A stretch of DNA of 64,000 nucleotides. Source: Microbacterium candidum. GTDB taxonomy: Bacteria > Actinomycetota > Actinomycetes > Actinomycetales > Microbacteriaceae. Below are positions 43,887 through 54,117 of this stretch, piece by piece (position 1 is the first letter of the stretch; each line of letters begins with the position of its first letter). The translations under genes and the position numbers were made by a program. Location of the stretch: assembly GCF_030315975.1 (NCBI RefSeq), contig NZ_JASXSZ010000003.1:124001-188000 (forward strand). Reading direction: 5' to 3'. A model generated the notes under the pieces. It was not told where the DNA came from. It worked only from the letters and a program-made list of their open reading frames with translations, and did no database searches.

Positions 43887-44635
43887 CGGCGCTGCGCATC
43901 GTCCAGCTGTATCCGGTGCTCCTCGGAGTGACGGGCGATCGGGGGAACGTCGATGTGCTCGCGCAGCGTGCGCGCCGCGCCGGCCTCGACGTCACGATCG
44001 ATTCCGTCTCACCGGGCGACGACCTCCCGGATGCGGACATCATCGTCCTCGGCAACGGGCCGCTCTCCGCTCTCCGCAGCGTCGTGGACGACCTGCGAGA
44101 CCGTGAACCCGCATTGCGTGCCCACCTCGAGCGCGGTGGAGTCATCCTCGCGATCGGCGGCGGCGCCGAGCTCCTGGGCTCGCGCATCGGCGTGCTCGAC
44201 GGCGACGACCTCGACGGCATCGGGCTGCTCCCGTACCGCGTCGATCGCTCACGCGACCGGCGGGTCGGCTACATCGTCGCCGAGGCCCCTGAGGGCCGCA
44301 TCGTCGGCTTCGAGGACCACGCGTCCGTCTACCGACTGGCGGACGGTGCCGGCCCGTACGCACAGGTCACGGCGGGCAAGGGCGGCGTTCCCTACGCCGA
44401 CGGCCGTGCCGGCGAGGGTGTGCGCGTGCGCAACGCGTTCGCACTCAACGTGCAGGGGCCGCTGCTCCCGTTGAACGCCTGGTTCGCCGACCTCCTGCTC
44501 GCCGAGGCCGCGTCTGCGGCAGGTCTGTCGTACGAGCGCAGCGGCGAGCTCGACCTCGTCGACGGATATGCGGACGGGGCCCGAGCCGCGATCGAGGAAC
44601 GGGCGACCAAACACTTCACCGCGATCGACCTGTAG
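43883..44635 (+). CDS. gatD: GatD-like class-I glutamine amidotransferase with missing catalytic residues
   Basis: 250 residues. The fold of GatD is recognisable throughout (IVVLGNGP, GFEDH, GEGVRVRN, QGPLLPLN). In active GatD the nucleophile is the Cys of CGGYQLLG and the base is a His in the HGPLLP segment. Here these read IGGGAELLG (Gly92) and VQGPLLP (Gln191), so it should not release ammonia from glutamine. It may survive as a structural partner of the MurT-like protein. ATG 43883 overlaps the murT stop, and the racemase-like genes follow 18 bases later. Confidence 0.85.
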   Translation: MTALRIVQLYPVLLGVTGDRGNVDVLAQRARRAGLDVTIDSVSPGDDLPDADIIVLGNGPLSALRSVVDDLRDREPALRAHLERGGVILAIGGGAELLGSRIGVLDGDDLDGIGLLPYRVDRSRDRRVGYIVAEAPEGRIVGFEDHASVYRLADGAGPYAQVTAGKGGVPYADGRAGEGVRVRNAFALNVQGPLLPLNAWFADLLLAEAASAAGLSYERSGELDLVDGYADGARAAIEERATKHFTAIDL

Positions 44636-44653
44636 GCATCCCGTCTCGGACTG

Positions 44654-45301
44654 ATGAGCGACCGTATTCCGATGCCGGCATGGGCGTCGCCGCGCGCCTT
44701 CGTCTCGCGCAGCGCGCTCGAGGAGAACCTGCGTGCGGCGCATTCCGCCCGTCCGGAAGCGTCCGTCGACGTGCGGATGGACGCGCACGGCCACGGAGCA
44801 GACCTCGTGACAGGGATCGCCGCATCCATCGGGCTCGCGGTCGTCCGAGACCGTCCAGCCGGTGCGACCCTCGACCCCGACCTCGTGTTCGGGTTCCGTG
44901 AGGGGCGTCCGGCGATGCGATTCGTCGGCTCCGTGATCGGCGTCAAGACGCTCCGCGCGGGGGAGGGCGTGTCGTACGGCTACATCCACCGGGCGCCCGC
45001 CGATACGCGCGTCGCGCTCGTGAGCGGGGGGTATGCGCAGGGCCTGGTTCGGATGCTCGGGGGCATCGCGGAGGCCGTGATCGGCGGTGTCCGCCACCCG
45101 ATCGTCGGGCGCGTCGCGATGGACGCGTGCGTCGTCGATGTCGGCGACGCTGACGTGTCGCGCGGCGACGACGCGGTGTTCTTCGGGCAGCCGACCCTCG
45201 GAGACCCGCCGCTCGCGGAGTGGGAGTCCCTGACGCGACTCACTCCGGGCGAGATCACGACGCTCGTCGGCACGCGCGCCGCCCGGAGCGTGGTGGCATG
45301 A
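44654..45301 (+). CDS. Alanine racemase C-terminal-domain protein without PLP lysine
   Basis: 215 residues. The C-terminal domain of alanine racemase is well preserved: EGVSYGYIHRAP, the catalytic tyrosine segment SGGYAQG with Tyr127, and VGRVAMDACVVDV with Met156-Asp157. The N-terminal barrel is reduced to about 80 residues; the segment matching VVKADAYGHG reads VRMDAHGHG, so the PLP lysine is Arg41 and cannot bind cofactor. It cannot be a racemase alone. Its ATGA overlap with the next gene and the complementary loss there suggest a heterodimer. Confidence 0.85.
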   Translation: MSDRIPMPAWASPRAFVSRSALEENLRAAHSARPEASVDVRMDAHGHGADLVTGIAASIGLAVVRDRPAGATLDPDLVFGFREGRPAMRFVGSVIGVKTLRAGEGVSYGYIHRAPADTRVALVSGGYAQGLVRMLGGIAEAVIGGVRHPIVGRVAMDACVVDVGDADVSRGDDAVFFGQPTLGDPPLAEWESLTRLTPGEITTLVGTRAARSVVA

Positions 45302-46341
45302 CCGCGCGCCTGGTCGTCGACCTCAGGGTGTTCCGACGCAATCTCGACGCAGTGCGCCGATCCGTCGCGCCGGCGGACCTCATGCTCGTCGTGAAGGATG
45401 ACGCGTACGGGCACGGGATCGCCGAGATCGTGCGGGCCGCGATCGATGCGGGCGTCACCCGGTTCGTCGCGTTCACCGCGGCCACAGGCGCCGAGGTGCG
45501 CGTGGCGGCGGGTGCGGAAGCCGACATCCTCGTCCTCCTCGCCTCCGCGGACGAGGAGCTCGACCGCGCGCTGACCGCGGACCTGCAGCTGGGCGTCGGA
45601 AGCACGGCGCTGCTGGATGCCGCCGTCGGCGCCGCGGTCCGCACCGGCGTCGCACCCCGCATCCATCTCAAGATCGACACCGGATTGCATCGCAACGGCA
45701 TCCGGCCCGAGGAGTGGCCGGATGCGGTGGCGCGGGCGGCGACGCTCGAGCGGGCGGGAGCGCTCGTCGTCGACGGCGTGTGGTCGCACATCTCAGAGGC
45801 CTCGGATGCGGACGACGACGCCGCCCGTGTGGCCTTCGACGCGGCCGTCGCGACCGCTCGAGATGCGGGACTGTCCCCGCGGATCCGCCACCTCGCGGCC
45901 AGCGCCGCGAGCTTCGCCCGCGCGGAGTTCCGCTACGACGCGGTCCGGATCGGCGCGTTCTGCTACGGCATCCGCCCCGCGGGAGGACCCGGGGAGGACG
46001 TCCTGGGCATCCACCCGGTCGCCTCTTTGCGCGCGAATGTCGTGGACGTGGCGGGCGACGGTGTGCGCGTCGACGTCGGCGCCTTGCACGGACTGCCGTC
46101 GACGCTCGCGGGTCTCGCGGACGTCGACGGGGGCGGTGAACCGCGCCGCCTCATCAGCGTCGGCGCGCTCGAGAGCATCGTGGAGACCTGGCCCGACGTG
46201 AAGATCGGTGACGACGTCATCGTCTACGGTGCAGGCGCAGCCCCATCGGCGACCGACCTCGCCGAGCTGATCGACACGATCGGCGAGGAGATCGCACTCC
46301 GCGTCAACCCGCTCGTGGAGCGGGTCTACATCGAGGCTTAG
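45298..46341 (+). CDS. Alanine racemase-like PLP barrel protein without the catalytic tyrosine
   Basis: 347 residues. The PLP barrel is complete: Lys33 in MLVVKDDAYGHG, KIDTGLHRNG, WSHISEASD and VRIGAFCYGIRP. In the C-terminal domain the GYADG segment reads GALHG (Ala262) and the GRxxMD segment reads GALES, so the tyrosine supplied across the dimer is missing. The previous gene keeps exactly these residues. It ends with TAG 46339-46341, overlapping the convergent DUF7455 stop by three bases. Substrate may be alanine or, given the context, another amino acid of the wall. Confidence 0.87.
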   Translation: MTARLVVDLRVFRRNLDAVRRSVAPADLMLVVKDDAYGHGIAEIVRAAIDAGVTRFVAFTAATGAEVRVAAGAEADILVLLASADEELDRALTADLQLGVGSTALLDAAVGAAVRTGVAPRIHLKIDTGLHRNGIRPEEWPDAVARAATLERAGALVVDGVWSHISEASDADDDAARVAFDAAVATARDAGLSPRIRHLAASAASFARAEFRYDAVRIGAFCYGIRPAGGPGEDVLGIHPVASLRANVVDVAGDGVRVDVGALHGLPSTLAGLADVDGGGEPRRLISVGALESIVETWPDVKIGDDVIVYGAGAAPSATDLAELIDTIGEEIALRVNPLVERVYIEA

Positions 46342-46559
46342 TCGGTCTCGTGGAGACGCGACGTCTCGTCGTGCCACGACGTGGCGACGGCACGGAGCTT
46401 CTCCTCGTACTTGCGTCCGTGGTGGGCGCAGTAGAGCAGCTCGCTGCCGTTCACGACGGCGATGATGTACGCCTGTGCGCCGCACGCGTCGCAGCGGTCC
46501 GCGGCCGTGAGGCGGCGCACGAGGACGTCGGTCTCGTTCGGTGTCGAAAGCGTGGTCAT
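46338..46559 (-). CDS. DUF7455-type small zinc-binding protein
   Basis: 73 residues from ATG 46559, preceded by GAGGAGGCACCGAG. The central [16 protein letters not shown] and [14 protein letters not shown] provide Cys-x2-Cys and Cys-x-His-His, a likely zinc site. This family is widespread in actinobacteria, usually near sigA or gyrase/topoisomerase genes. Function unknown. It is divergent from parE and convergent with the racemase-like gene, overlapping it by three bases. Confidence 0.85.
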   Translation of the reverse strand: MTTLSTPNETDVLVRRLTAADRCDACGAQAYIIAVVNGSELLYCAHHGRKYEEKLRAVATSWHDETSRLHETD

Positions 46560-46729
46560 CTCGGTGCCTCCTCGGTATCGTCGCGGTTCCTGTCCGGTCA
46601 TCAAATACAACCACGGAGAGCTTGCGAGAATGCCCCGAACGGCGGCGAGTTCGCTGAACGCGTACGATGTCCGCGCTGGGCCGTGTCCGAGAACGGAGTC
46701 ACCGGCAACCCCGATTACGCTGGAAGATC

Positions 46730-48808
46730 GTGACCTCCGAATATTCCGCGCATCATCTCCAGGTCCTGGAGGGGCTCGAGGCCGTGCGCAAACGGCCCGG
46801 CATGTACATCGGCTCGACGGACTCGCGCGGCCTGATGCACTGCCTGTGGGAGATCATCGACAACTCCGTCGACGAGGCGCTCGCCGGGCACGGCACGCGC
46901 ATCGATGTGATCCTGCGTGCCGACGGCAGCGTCGAGGTGGTCGACCGGGCGCGAGGCATCCCCGTCGACATCGAGCCCCGCACCGGGCTCTCCGGTGTCG
47001 AGGTCGTCTTCACGAAGCTGCACGCCGGCGGCAAGTTCGGCGGCGGATCGTACGCGGCATCCGGCGGTCTGCACGGTGTCGGCGCCTCCGTCGTCAACGC
47101 CCTCTCCGAGCGCCTGGACGTCGAGGTCGACCGCGACGGCAAGACGTGGGCGATGTCGTTCCACCGCGGCGAGCCGGGCACATTCGGCAACGGGTCGCCC
47201 GATTCCGGATTCAGCCCCTTCGAGAGCGCGAGCGAGCTGCGCGTCGTCGGCAAGGTCGCGAAGGGCGTCACGGGCTCCCGCATCCGCTACTGGGCCGACC
47301 GCCAGATCTTCACGAAGGACGCCTCGTTCCACCTCGACGAGCTGGAGCAGCGCGCGCGGCAGACCGCGTTCCTCGTTCCGGGCCTCGAGATCGTCATCAG
47401 CGACGAGCGCGGAGGCGAAGCCCAGACGACGTCGTACAAGTACGACGGCGGCATCTCGGAGTTCGTCGACTTCCTGGCTCCCGACTCCGGGGTGACCGAC
47501 ACGTGGCGGCTGGACGGCGAAGGGACGTTCCGCGAGACGGTCCCCGTGCTCCAGGCGAACGGCGCGATGGTCCCGACAGAGGTCGAGCGCACGTGCCATG
47601 TCGACATCGCCCTGCGCTGGGGAACCGGCTACGAGACGACGACGCGGTCGTTCGTGAACATCATCTCCACGCCCAAGGGCGGCACGCACCAGCAGGGCTT
47701 CGAGCAGGGTCTGATGAAGGTGCTGCGCGCCCAGGTCGAACAGAACGCCAGGCGACTGAAGGTCGGCAACGACAAGCTCGACAAGGACGACATCATGGCG
47801 GGCCTGACGGCGGTGCTCACGGTGCGTCTCCCGGAACCGCAGTTCGAGGGTCAGACGAAGGAGGTCCTCGGCACGCCGGCGGTGCGTCAGATCGTCACGA
47901 ACGTGGTCGCGAAGGAGCTCGGCGCCCGCTTCTCGTCCACCAAGCGCGACGACAAGGCGCAGACGTCGCTGCTGTTGGACAAGGTCGTCTCCGAGATGAA
48001 GGCGCGCATCTCCGCGCGCACCCACAAGGAGACGCAGCGGCGGAAGAACGCGCTCGAATCCTCGTCGCTCCCGGCGAAGCTCGTCGACTGCCGTTCGAAC
48101 GACGTCGCCGACTCGGAGCTGTTCATCGTGGAGGGCGACTCGGCCCTCGGGACCGCGAAGCTCGCACGCAACAGCGAGTTCCAGGCGCTGCTGCCGATCC
48201 GCGGCAAGATCCTCAACGTCCAGAAAGCGTCGATCAGCGACATGCTCGGGAACGCCGAGTGCGCCTCGATCATCCAGGTGGTCGGCGCCGGGTCCGGTCG
48301 CTCGTTCGATCTCGACGCTGCGCGCTACGGCAAGATCATCCTGATGAGCGACGCGGACGTCGACGGCGCCCATATCCGCACGCTGCTGCTGACGCTCTTC
48401 TTCCGTTATATGCGCCCGCTCATCGAGGCCGGGCGCGTGTTCGCCGCCGTGCCGCCGCTGCACCGCGTCATCGTCATGAACCCCGGCTCGAAGCCGAATG
48501 AGACGATCTACACGTACAGCGAGCAGGAGCTCCACGCCCTCCTGGCCAAGCTCACCAAGTCGGGGAAGCGCTGGCAGGAGCCGATCCAGCGGTACAAGGG
48601 TCTCGGCGAGATGGATGCCGAGCAGCTGGCATCGACGACGATGGACCGGTCGGGTCGCACCCTGCGCCGCGTCACGGTGCAGGATGTCGAGGCGGCCGAG
48701 GCCGCCGCATCCGTCTTCGAGATGCTGATGGGCAACGACGTCGCCCCGCGCCGCGAATTCATCGTGAACTCGGCCGACCGGCTCGGGCGCGAGCGCATCG
48801 ATGCGTGA
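46730..48808 (+). CDS. parE: DNA topoisomerase IV subunit B (ParE)
   Basis: 692 residues from GTG 46730 (GGAAG just upstream; a longer frame exists but is not needed). The GHKL ATPase is intact: [19 protein letters not shown] and [15 protein letters not shown]. The TOPRIM domain shows [13 protein letters not shown] and DADVDGAHI. It supplies the ATPase of the enzyme that decatenates replicated chromosomes. Its partner parC lies convergently across one small gene. A TACGCT (46716-46721) is a near-leaderless -10. Confidence 0.94.
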   Translation: MTSEYSAHHLQVLEGLEAVRKRPGMYIGSTDSRGLMHCLWEIIDNSVDEALAGHGTRIDVILRADGSVEVVDRARGIPVDIEPRTGLSGVEVVFTKLHAGGKFGGGSYAASGGLHGVGASVVNALSERLDVEVDRDGKTWAMSFHRGEPGTFGNGSPDSGFSPFESASELRVVGKVAKGVTGSRIRYWADRQIFTKDASFHLDELEQRARQTAFLVPGLEIVISDERGGEAQTTSYKYDGGISEFVDFLAPDSGVTDTWRLDGEGTFRETVPVLQANGAMVPTEVERTCHVDIALRWGTGYETTTRSFVNIISTPKGGTHQQGFEQGLMKVLRAQVEQNARRLKVGNDKLDKDDIMAGLTAVLTVRLPEPQFEGQTKEVLGTPAVRQIVTNVVAKELGARFSSTKRDDKAQTSLLLDKVVSEMKARISARTHKETQRRKNALESSSLPAKLVDCRSNDVADSELFIVEGDSALGTAKLARNSEFQALLPIRGKILNVQKASISDMLGNAECASIIQVVGAGSGRSFDLDAARYGKIILMSDADVDGAHIRTLLLTLFFRYMRPLIEAGRVFAAVPPLHRVIVMNPGSKPNETIYTYSEQELHALLAKLTKSGKRWQEPIQRYKGLGEMDAEQLASTTMDRSGRTLRRVTVQDVEAAEAAASVFEMLMGNDVAPRREFIVNSADRLGRERIDA

Positions 48809-48841
48809 TGCAGCGCGGATCCCGCCGACGCGGGAGCGTTG

Positions 48842-49363
48842 ATGCCCGGCGGATCGAGGTTGAGCGACACGTCGACTCGATGGCGCTCGCTCAGTGCGGG
48901 TCTCCGCGAGCCGAAACCGGCTCTCCCTACCGGCGTGTCGCTTCGCACCGCCACCCCCGATGACCTCGATACCGTCGTCGCGCTGAAGAAGCGGGTGCTC
49001 CGGCGCGACCTGGAGCCTCTCGTGGGCTGGGACGATGTGCGGTCGCGGGAACGGGTCGTCGAGCACTTCTCACCGGCCCACACGTTCATGATCCTCGTCG
49101 ACACGGCCGTCGCGGGGACGATCACGCTGCGGCCCGAGCCGGACGCGCTGTGGCTCGAGATGTTCTACCTCGACGACGAACACCAGGGCCGCGGGATCGG
49201 CACGGCGGTCCTCCGCTCCGTGCTTGCCGATGCGCCGCGCGATCGGCCGATGCGCCTCCAGGTCCTCGTCGGATCCGCCGCGCGTCGCCTTTACGAGCGG
49301 TACGGCTTCGTCGTGGAGGACCAGGACGCCGTCGACATCTGGATGCGCCGCCCTGTTCCGTGA
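48842..49363 (+). CDS. GNAT family N-acetyltransferase
   Basis: 173 residues. The acetyl-CoA-binding loop is DDEHQGRGIGTAVLR, preceded by LWLEMFYL and followed by AARRLYERYGFVVED, the standard GNAT motifs A and B. About 30 residues of basic low-complexity sequence come before the fold. ATG 48842 has GGGAG five bases upstream. Substrate unknown. It lies between the convergent parE and parC genes, nine bases from the parC stop. Confidence 0.85.
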   Translation: MPGGSRLSDTSTRWRSLSAGLREPKPALPTGVSLRTATPDDLDTVVALKKRVLRRDLEPLVGWDDVRSRERVVEHFSPAHTFMILVDTAVAGTITLRPEPDALWLEMFYLDDEHQGRGIGTAVLRSVLADAPRDRPMRLQVLVGSAARRLYERYGFVVEDQDAVDIWMRRPVP

Positions 49364-49371
49364 CCGGGTGA

Positions 49372-51837
49372 TCAGCGGACGGACGTGCCGACCGCGCCGA
49401 TGACCGCGTCCAGGGGCGAGCCGGACGCATCCCGCTTCGCGCCGCCCTCGGGAAGCTGACGCACGCTGCCGTCCGTGCCGACGGCGCGTGGGTCGGAGCC
49501 GACCCACGCGAGCGCGATGACGTCCTCGCCCTTGAGCAGTCGCTGCGCGCGCACGCCGCCCGTCGCACGACCCTTGGCCGGGAACTCGGTGAAGGGGGAC
49601 ACCTTGGCGCTGCCGGCATCCGCTCCCGTCAAGGCGCTCGTGGACCCCGCGACCGTGACGACGACCGCGTCGAAGTCGCTCGGTCCGACGACGTCGAACG
49701 CGACGACGTCCGCGCCGTCCCCGAGGCGGATGCCGGCCATGCCGCCGGCCGACCGCCCTTGCGGGCGCACCGAGGACGCGTCGAAGCGGAGGAGCTGCGC
49801 GTCGGTCGTCACGAAGACGAGCTCCGCGCCGTCCGACGCCGGGGCTGCGCCGATCACACGGTCGCCGTCCTTGAGCGCGATGACCTCGATGTCGTGCTTG
49901 TTGCCGAGCTCCGTCGCGGCGACCCGCTTGACGACGCCCTGCTGAGTACCGAGTGCCACGGGCGGCGCATCGACGAGCGGCACGATGGCGACGACGTGCT
50001 CGCCCTTCTCGAGCGGCAGATACTGGTCCACGCGGGTGCCGGCGGCCAGCTGCACCGCGTTCGCAGGAACGGAGGGCAGGTCGACGGGGGAGAAGCGGAC
50101 GAGGCGCCCCGCGGTCGTCACGGCGCCGATGTCGCCGCGCGTCGTCGTGTCGACGGACGAGCGGATCGCGTCGTGCTTCGAGCGGCGTGCGGGGATGACG
50201 ATCCCGCCACCCGCGACGTCGGCCGTGAGCTCGGCGCGCACCATGCGGCCCGTCGCCGAGAGGAACACGCGGCACGGCGCATCCGCGATCTGGAGGTCGG
50301 CGGCCACGGCCGCGGCGCGCGACCGCGGCTGGACCGGCCCGCCGTTCAGCAGCAGCGTGCGCCGGGGCGTGCCGTAGGTCTCGGCCGCCGCATCCAGCTC
50401 CTTCGCGACCTGGGCCTTGAGCAGGTTCTCGTCGCCGAGGAGCTCGACGAGCTCGGCGATCTCGGCCTGCAGCTTGTCGCGCTCCGCCTCGAGCTCGATG
50501 CGGGAGAACTTGGTGAGCCGTCGCAGCCGGAGTTCGAGGATGTACTCGGCCTGCACCTCGGAGAGGTCGAAGACCTGCTGCAGCCGCCCGCGCGCCTGCT
50601 CGCTGTCGTCGGAGGTCCGGATGACCTGGATGACCTCGTCGATGTCGAGGATCGCGATGAGCAGACCCTCCACGAGGTGAAGCCGTTCACGGCGCCGTGC
50701 GAGGCGGAACTCGCTGCGACGGGTCACGACGCTGAGCCGGTGCTCGAGGTACACCCGCAGCAGTTCGCGCAGGCCCAGCGTCTGCGGCTGGCCGCCGACG
50801 AGGGCGACGTTGTTGATGCCGAACGAGTCCTCGAGCGGAGTCAGGCGGTACAGCTGCTCGAGCACGGCGTTGGCGTCGAAACCCGTCTTGATGCCGATGA
50901 CGAGCTTGAGCCCGTTGCGGCGGTCCGTGAGGTCCGTGACGTCGGAGATGCCGGTGAGCTTCTTCGAGTTGACCGCGTCCTTGATCTTCTCGATGATCCG
51001 CTCGGGACCGACGAGATAGGGGAGTTCCGTGACGACGAGGCCGGTGCGGCGTGGCCCGAGCTGCTCGACAGCGACCTTCGCGCGTGTGCGGAACGTGCCA
51101 CGGCCGTTCGTGTAGGCGTCCTTGATGCCGTCGAGGCCGACGATGATGCCGCCGCCGGGAAGGTCGGGCCCGGGGACGAACTCCATCAGCTCTTCGACCG
51201 TGGCGTCGGGGTTGTTCAGGAGATGGATGGCGGCGGCCACGACCTCGATGAGGTTGTGCGGTGCCATGTTCGTCGCCATGCCGACGGCGATGCCCGCGGC
51301 GCCGTTGACGAGGAGGTTCGGGTATGCGGCCGGCAGCACGTCGGGCTGCTGGAACTGCCCGTCGTAGTTCGGGACGAAGTCGACGACGTCCTCGTCGAGG
51401 TGCTCGGTGAGTGCGAGCGCCGCGGGCGCGAGGCGCGCTTCGGTGTAACGCGGGGCCGCGGGACCGTCGTCGAGCGACCCGAAGTTGCCGTGTCCGTCGA
51501 CGAGCGGCACCCGCATCGTGAAGGGCTGCGCAAGCCGCACGAGGGCGTCGTAGATGGCCGTGTCGCCGTGCGGGTGGAGCTTTCCCATCACCTCGCCGAC
51601 GACGCGGGCGCTCTTGACGTGCCCGCGGTCGGGTCGCAGACCCATGTCAGCCATCTGGAAGAGGATGCGCCGCTGCACGGGCTTCAGACCGTCGCGCGCG
51701 TCCGGCAGTGCGCGCGAGTAGATCACCGAGTAGGCGTACTCGAGGTACGACCCCTGCATCTCGGCCGAGACGTCGACGTCCTCGATGCGTTCGACGGTGC
51801 TGTCGCCGGTGGACGAGGAGGAAGAGCGTGACGGCAT
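49372..51837 (-). CDS. parC: DNA topoisomerase IV subunit A (ParC)
   Basis: 821 residues. The active-site tyrosine is Tyr131 in APRYTEARL, and the quinolone-determining region reads [10 protein letters not shown]. The C-terminal beta-propeller lacks the QRRGGKG gyrase box, which supports topoisomerase IV rather than gyrase. It cleaves and rejoins DNA for decatenation with ParE. Transcribed toward parE; the Ser-rich N-terminus (RSSSSST) is lineage-specific. Divergent from the phosphatase gene at 51901. Confidence 0.93.
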   Translation of the reverse strand: MPSRSSSSSTGDSTVERIEDVDVSAEMQGSYLEYAYSVIYSRALPDARDGLKPVQRRILFQMADMGLRPDRGHVKSARVVGEVMGKLHPHGDTAIYDALVRLAQPFTMRVPLVDGHGNFGSLDDGPAAPRYTEARLAPAALALTEHLDEDVVDFVPNYDGQFQQPDVLPAAYPNLLVNGAAGIAVGMATNMAPHNLIEVVAAAIHLLNNPDATVEELMEFVPGPDLPGGGIIVGLDGIKDAYTNGRGTFRTRAKVAVEQLGPRRTGLVVTELPYLVGPERIIEKIKDAVNSKKLTGISDVTDLTDRRNGLKLVIGIKTGFDANAVLEQLYRLTPLEDSFGINNVALVGGQPQTLGLRELLRVYLEHRLSVVTRRSEFRLARRRERLHLVEGLLIAILDIDEVIQVIRTSDDSEQARGRLQQVFDLSEVQAEYILELRLRRLTKFSRIELEAERDKLQAEIAELVELLGDENLLKAQVAKELDAAAETYGTPRRTLLLNGGPVQPRSRAAAVAADLQIADAPCRVFLSATGRMVRAELTADVAGGGIVIPARRSKHDAIRSSVDTTTRGDIGAVTTAGRLVRFSPVDLPSVPANAVQLAAGTRVDQYLPLEKGEHVVAIVPLVDAPPVALGTQQGVVKRVAATELGNKHDIEVIALKDGDRVIGAAPASDGAELVFVTTDAQLLRFDASSVRPQGRSAGGMAGIRLGDGADVVAFDVVGPSDFDAVVVTVAGSTSALTGADAGSAKVSPFTEFPAKGRATGGVRAQRLLKGEDVIALAWVGSDPRAVGTDGSVRQLPEGGAKRDASGSPLDAVIGAVGTSVR

Positions 51838-51900
51838 GGCTGTGATGAGGACCTTCGGGTGGCTGGGCAGGGCTCGGAACGCATGTGCGACACTGAACCG

Positions 51901-53031
51901 ATGTCCCTCAGCCTACCGTCGGACCCGCCGCGCGCCCGGAGCCTGGTCCGTGTCCTGCCCGAGGCGATCGCGGCCCTCTCCGGCACATCGTCGTGGTTCG
52001 CTCCGGCGCGCAGCGCGATCGTGTTCGTCATCGACGGGCTGGGTGCCGCGAACCTGGCGGCGCGGAGCGGCCACGCGCGGTTCCTCGCGGCCGCAGGCGG
52101 GAGGAAGGACGTCGCCCGCACGGTGTTCCCGTCGACGACGGCGGCGGCCCTCACGAGCCTCCTCACGGGCACACCGCCCGGCGAGCACGGCATCCTTGGC
52201 TACCGCGTGCGGGTGCCCGGTGCACGAGACACCGTCAACCAGCTGAAGGGGTGGGAGACCGACGGTCTCGATCCGCATGCGTGGCAGCGCGCGGTGCCCC
52301 TCCTGGAGCGAGAGACGGCGGCAGGTCGCCCGGTGTTCGTCGTGTCCCACGGCAAGTACGCGGGCACGGGCTTCACGGAGGCGATCCTGCGCGGCGCTCA
52401 GTTCGTCGCCGTCGATGACCTCCGGGACCGGGCGCTGCGCGCGGCCGACCTGGCGGCGGACAATCCGGGCGCGCTCATCTACCTCTACGCGCCGGACCTG
52501 GATGCCGTCGGTCACAAGCACGGGTGGGAGAGCGACCGCTGGACGGCCGCCCTCGAGCGGGTGGATGCCGCGGCCCGCGTCCTCGACGACGCGCTGCGGC
52601 AGAACGCGGGCGCCGTCGTGACCGCCGACCACGGCATGGTCGACATCCCGCGGCACCGGCAGATCCTGCTCGCGGAGGGCGACGCGCTCCTCGACGGCGT
52701 CGCGTTGATCGGCGGAGAGCCGCGGATGCTGCACCTCTACGCCGAGCAGGGCGCCGAGGCATCCCTGCTCGAGGCGTGGCGCGCGTCGGAGTCGAGCCGT
52801 TCGTGGGTCGTGTCCCGAGATGAGGCGATCGGATCAGGGCTGTTCGGTCCCGTCGATGCGGCTGTCCGGGATCGGATCGGCGACGTCGTCGTCGCGGCAC
52901 GCGGCGGCATCGTGTACTACGACGATCGCGTCGCAGACAAGGCGCCGCGGCGCATGGTCGGCCAGCACGGATCACTCACCGACGCGGAGCGGATCGTTCC
53001 GCTCATCCGCCTCGGTGCGTTCGCGGGCTGA
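51901..53031 (+). CDS. Alkaline phosphatase-superfamily (nucleotide pyrophosphatase-like) protein
   Basis: 376 residues. Metal-site features of the superfamily are visible: [12 protein letters not shown], the Thr nucleophile in [42 protein letters not shown] and a late GQHGSL. Cytoplasmic by sequence, with no signal peptide. It probably hydrolyses a phosphodiester or phosphonate. ATG 51901 follows GACACT (51889-51894) by six bases, so it is likely leaderless. It lies beside sepH, convergent with it, three bases apart. Confidence 0.88.
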   Translation: MSLSLPSDPPRARSLVRVLPEAIAALSGTSSWFAPARSAIVFVIDGLGAANLAARSGHARFLAAAGGRKDVARTVFPSTTAAALTSLLTGTPPGEHGILGYRVRVPGARDTVNQLKGWETDGLDPHAWQRAVPLLERETAAGRPVFVVSHGKYAGTGFTEAILRGAQFVAVDDLRDRALRAADLAADNPGALIYLYAPDLDAVGHKHGWESDRWTAALERVDAAARVLDDALRQNAGAVVTADHGMVDIPRHRQILLAEGDALLDGVALIGGEPRMLHLYAEQGAEASLLEAWRASESSRSWVVSRDEAIGSGLFGPVDAAVRDRIGDVVVAARGGIVYYDDRVADKAPRRMVGQHGSLTDAERIVPLIRLGAFAG

Positions 53032-53034
53032 GGC

Positions 53035-54117
53035 TCAGTCCTCGGTGCGTGCGCCGAAGACGATCTCGTCCCACGACGGCATCGACGTGCGACCCTTCCG
53101 ACGCGCGGACTCGGCGGCGGTTCGATTCGCGACGGGCTCCGCGGCAGCATGCTTCGGCAGATGCTTCTGCGCGGCGGCGGGCTGCTCGGGCTCGCGCTGC
53201 GGAGCCGGCTCGTCGTCCGCCTCGAGAGCATCGAACAAGGCGACGGGCGAATTCGGGCGAGTGCTCGTCGCCGGCTCGTCGTCCTCGTCGATCACCGGCA
53301 TCGTCTCGCGCTGCCCGCGGCGACGCCGCAGCGCCTCCAGCAGATCGGCCGTCTGACTCGACGTCTGGCTCGTCTCCGGGGCGCGCTTGATCGCCGCATC
53401 CTGAACCGCCGAGGGGACGGGCTCGTGGACGACGGGCGACTCGAGGTCGGCCTCGGGGGCCGGCATCCGCCTCGGGCCGAACGCGCCGCTGTCGAACCGG
53501 CTGTCGTCCTTGGTCGGTGTGTCGAGTGCGCGCAAGCGCGGAATGAGGTTGTCCGGCAGCGATCCCTGCCGGGAGAGCTGGATGGCGTCTGGGTTGAGCG
53601 GTGCGAGCACCCCGCGACGCGGGTCGAAGCTCCAGCGCGCGTCGCGGTCGACCTCCGCGGCCGTGAACTCGAGCTTCACGATCCAGCCGGTCGGCTCCTT
53701 CCAGCTCGTCCACCGCTCGCCGACGGCGCCCGCCTCGGAGAGCTTCCCGCGTACGGCGGAGCCGAAAGTGGGCGGAGCGTCGCTGTCGAAGTCGCTGCCG
53801 AGCAGCACCGGGACGGCGAGAGCCTGTCCGACGACGTGTTCGCGCTCGGCGAGGACGGGGCCTTCGAACCGCGCGACGTCCTCGACGCGCGCCCCGAGGA
53901 GCGCGGCGACTTCCTCGGCGGACAGACCGGCGCGGATGTGCGCCTGCACCTCGCGAGGACTGGGGCGGGCCTGGCGATCTCCGGCCTCGCGCTCCCGGCG
54001 CGCGCGGCGCAGCTCGGCGCGCAGCACGTCGTCCACGGGGAGGGCGAACCGCTCCCCGGACTCGGTCGCGAGGACGAGCTTTCCGTCCTCTTCGCCGACG
54101 ACTCTGAGCTGTTCCAT
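53035..54117 (-). CDS. sepH: Septation protein SepH
   Basis: 360 residues from ATG 54117 (GGAGG ten bases upstream). The N-terminal DUF3071 domain (MEQLRVVGEEDGKLVLATES onward, to about 170) with a helix-turn-helix is followed by a disordered, Pro/Glu-rich C-terminal half ending in RKGRTSMPSWDEIVFG, a conserved tail. In Streptomyces and Mycobacterium SepH binds FtsZ and promotes division. The frame continues upstream but without a good start. Its position next to DUF4193/dut is conserved in actinobacteria. Confidence 0.92.
   Translation of the reverse strand: MEQLRVVGEEDGKLVLATESGERFALPVDDVLRAELRRARREREAGDRQARPSPREVQAHIRAGLSAEEVAALLGARVEDVARFEGPVLAEREHVVGQALAVPVLLGSDFDSDAPPTFGSAVRGKLSEAGAVGERWTSWKEPTGWIVKLEFTAAEVDRDARWSFDPRRGVLAPLNPDAIQLSRQGSLPDNLIPRLRALDTPTKDDSRFDSGAFGPRRMPAPEADLESPVVHEPVPSAVQDAAIKRAPETSQTSSQTADLLEALRRRRGQRETMPVIDEDDEPATSTRPNSPVALFDALEADDEPAPQREPEQPAAAQKHLPKHAAAEPVANRTAAESARRKGRTSMPSWDEIVFGARTED

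Noticed and set aside
46667..46729. 21-residue N-terminal extension of ParE
   Set aside because: It is basic, has no match to the GHKL domain and lacks a ribosome-binding site; GTG 46730 is better.
49372..51837. GyrA instead of ParC
   Set aside because: No QRRGGKG gyrase box is seen in the C-terminal propeller and parE is nearby, so topoisomerase IV is favoured.
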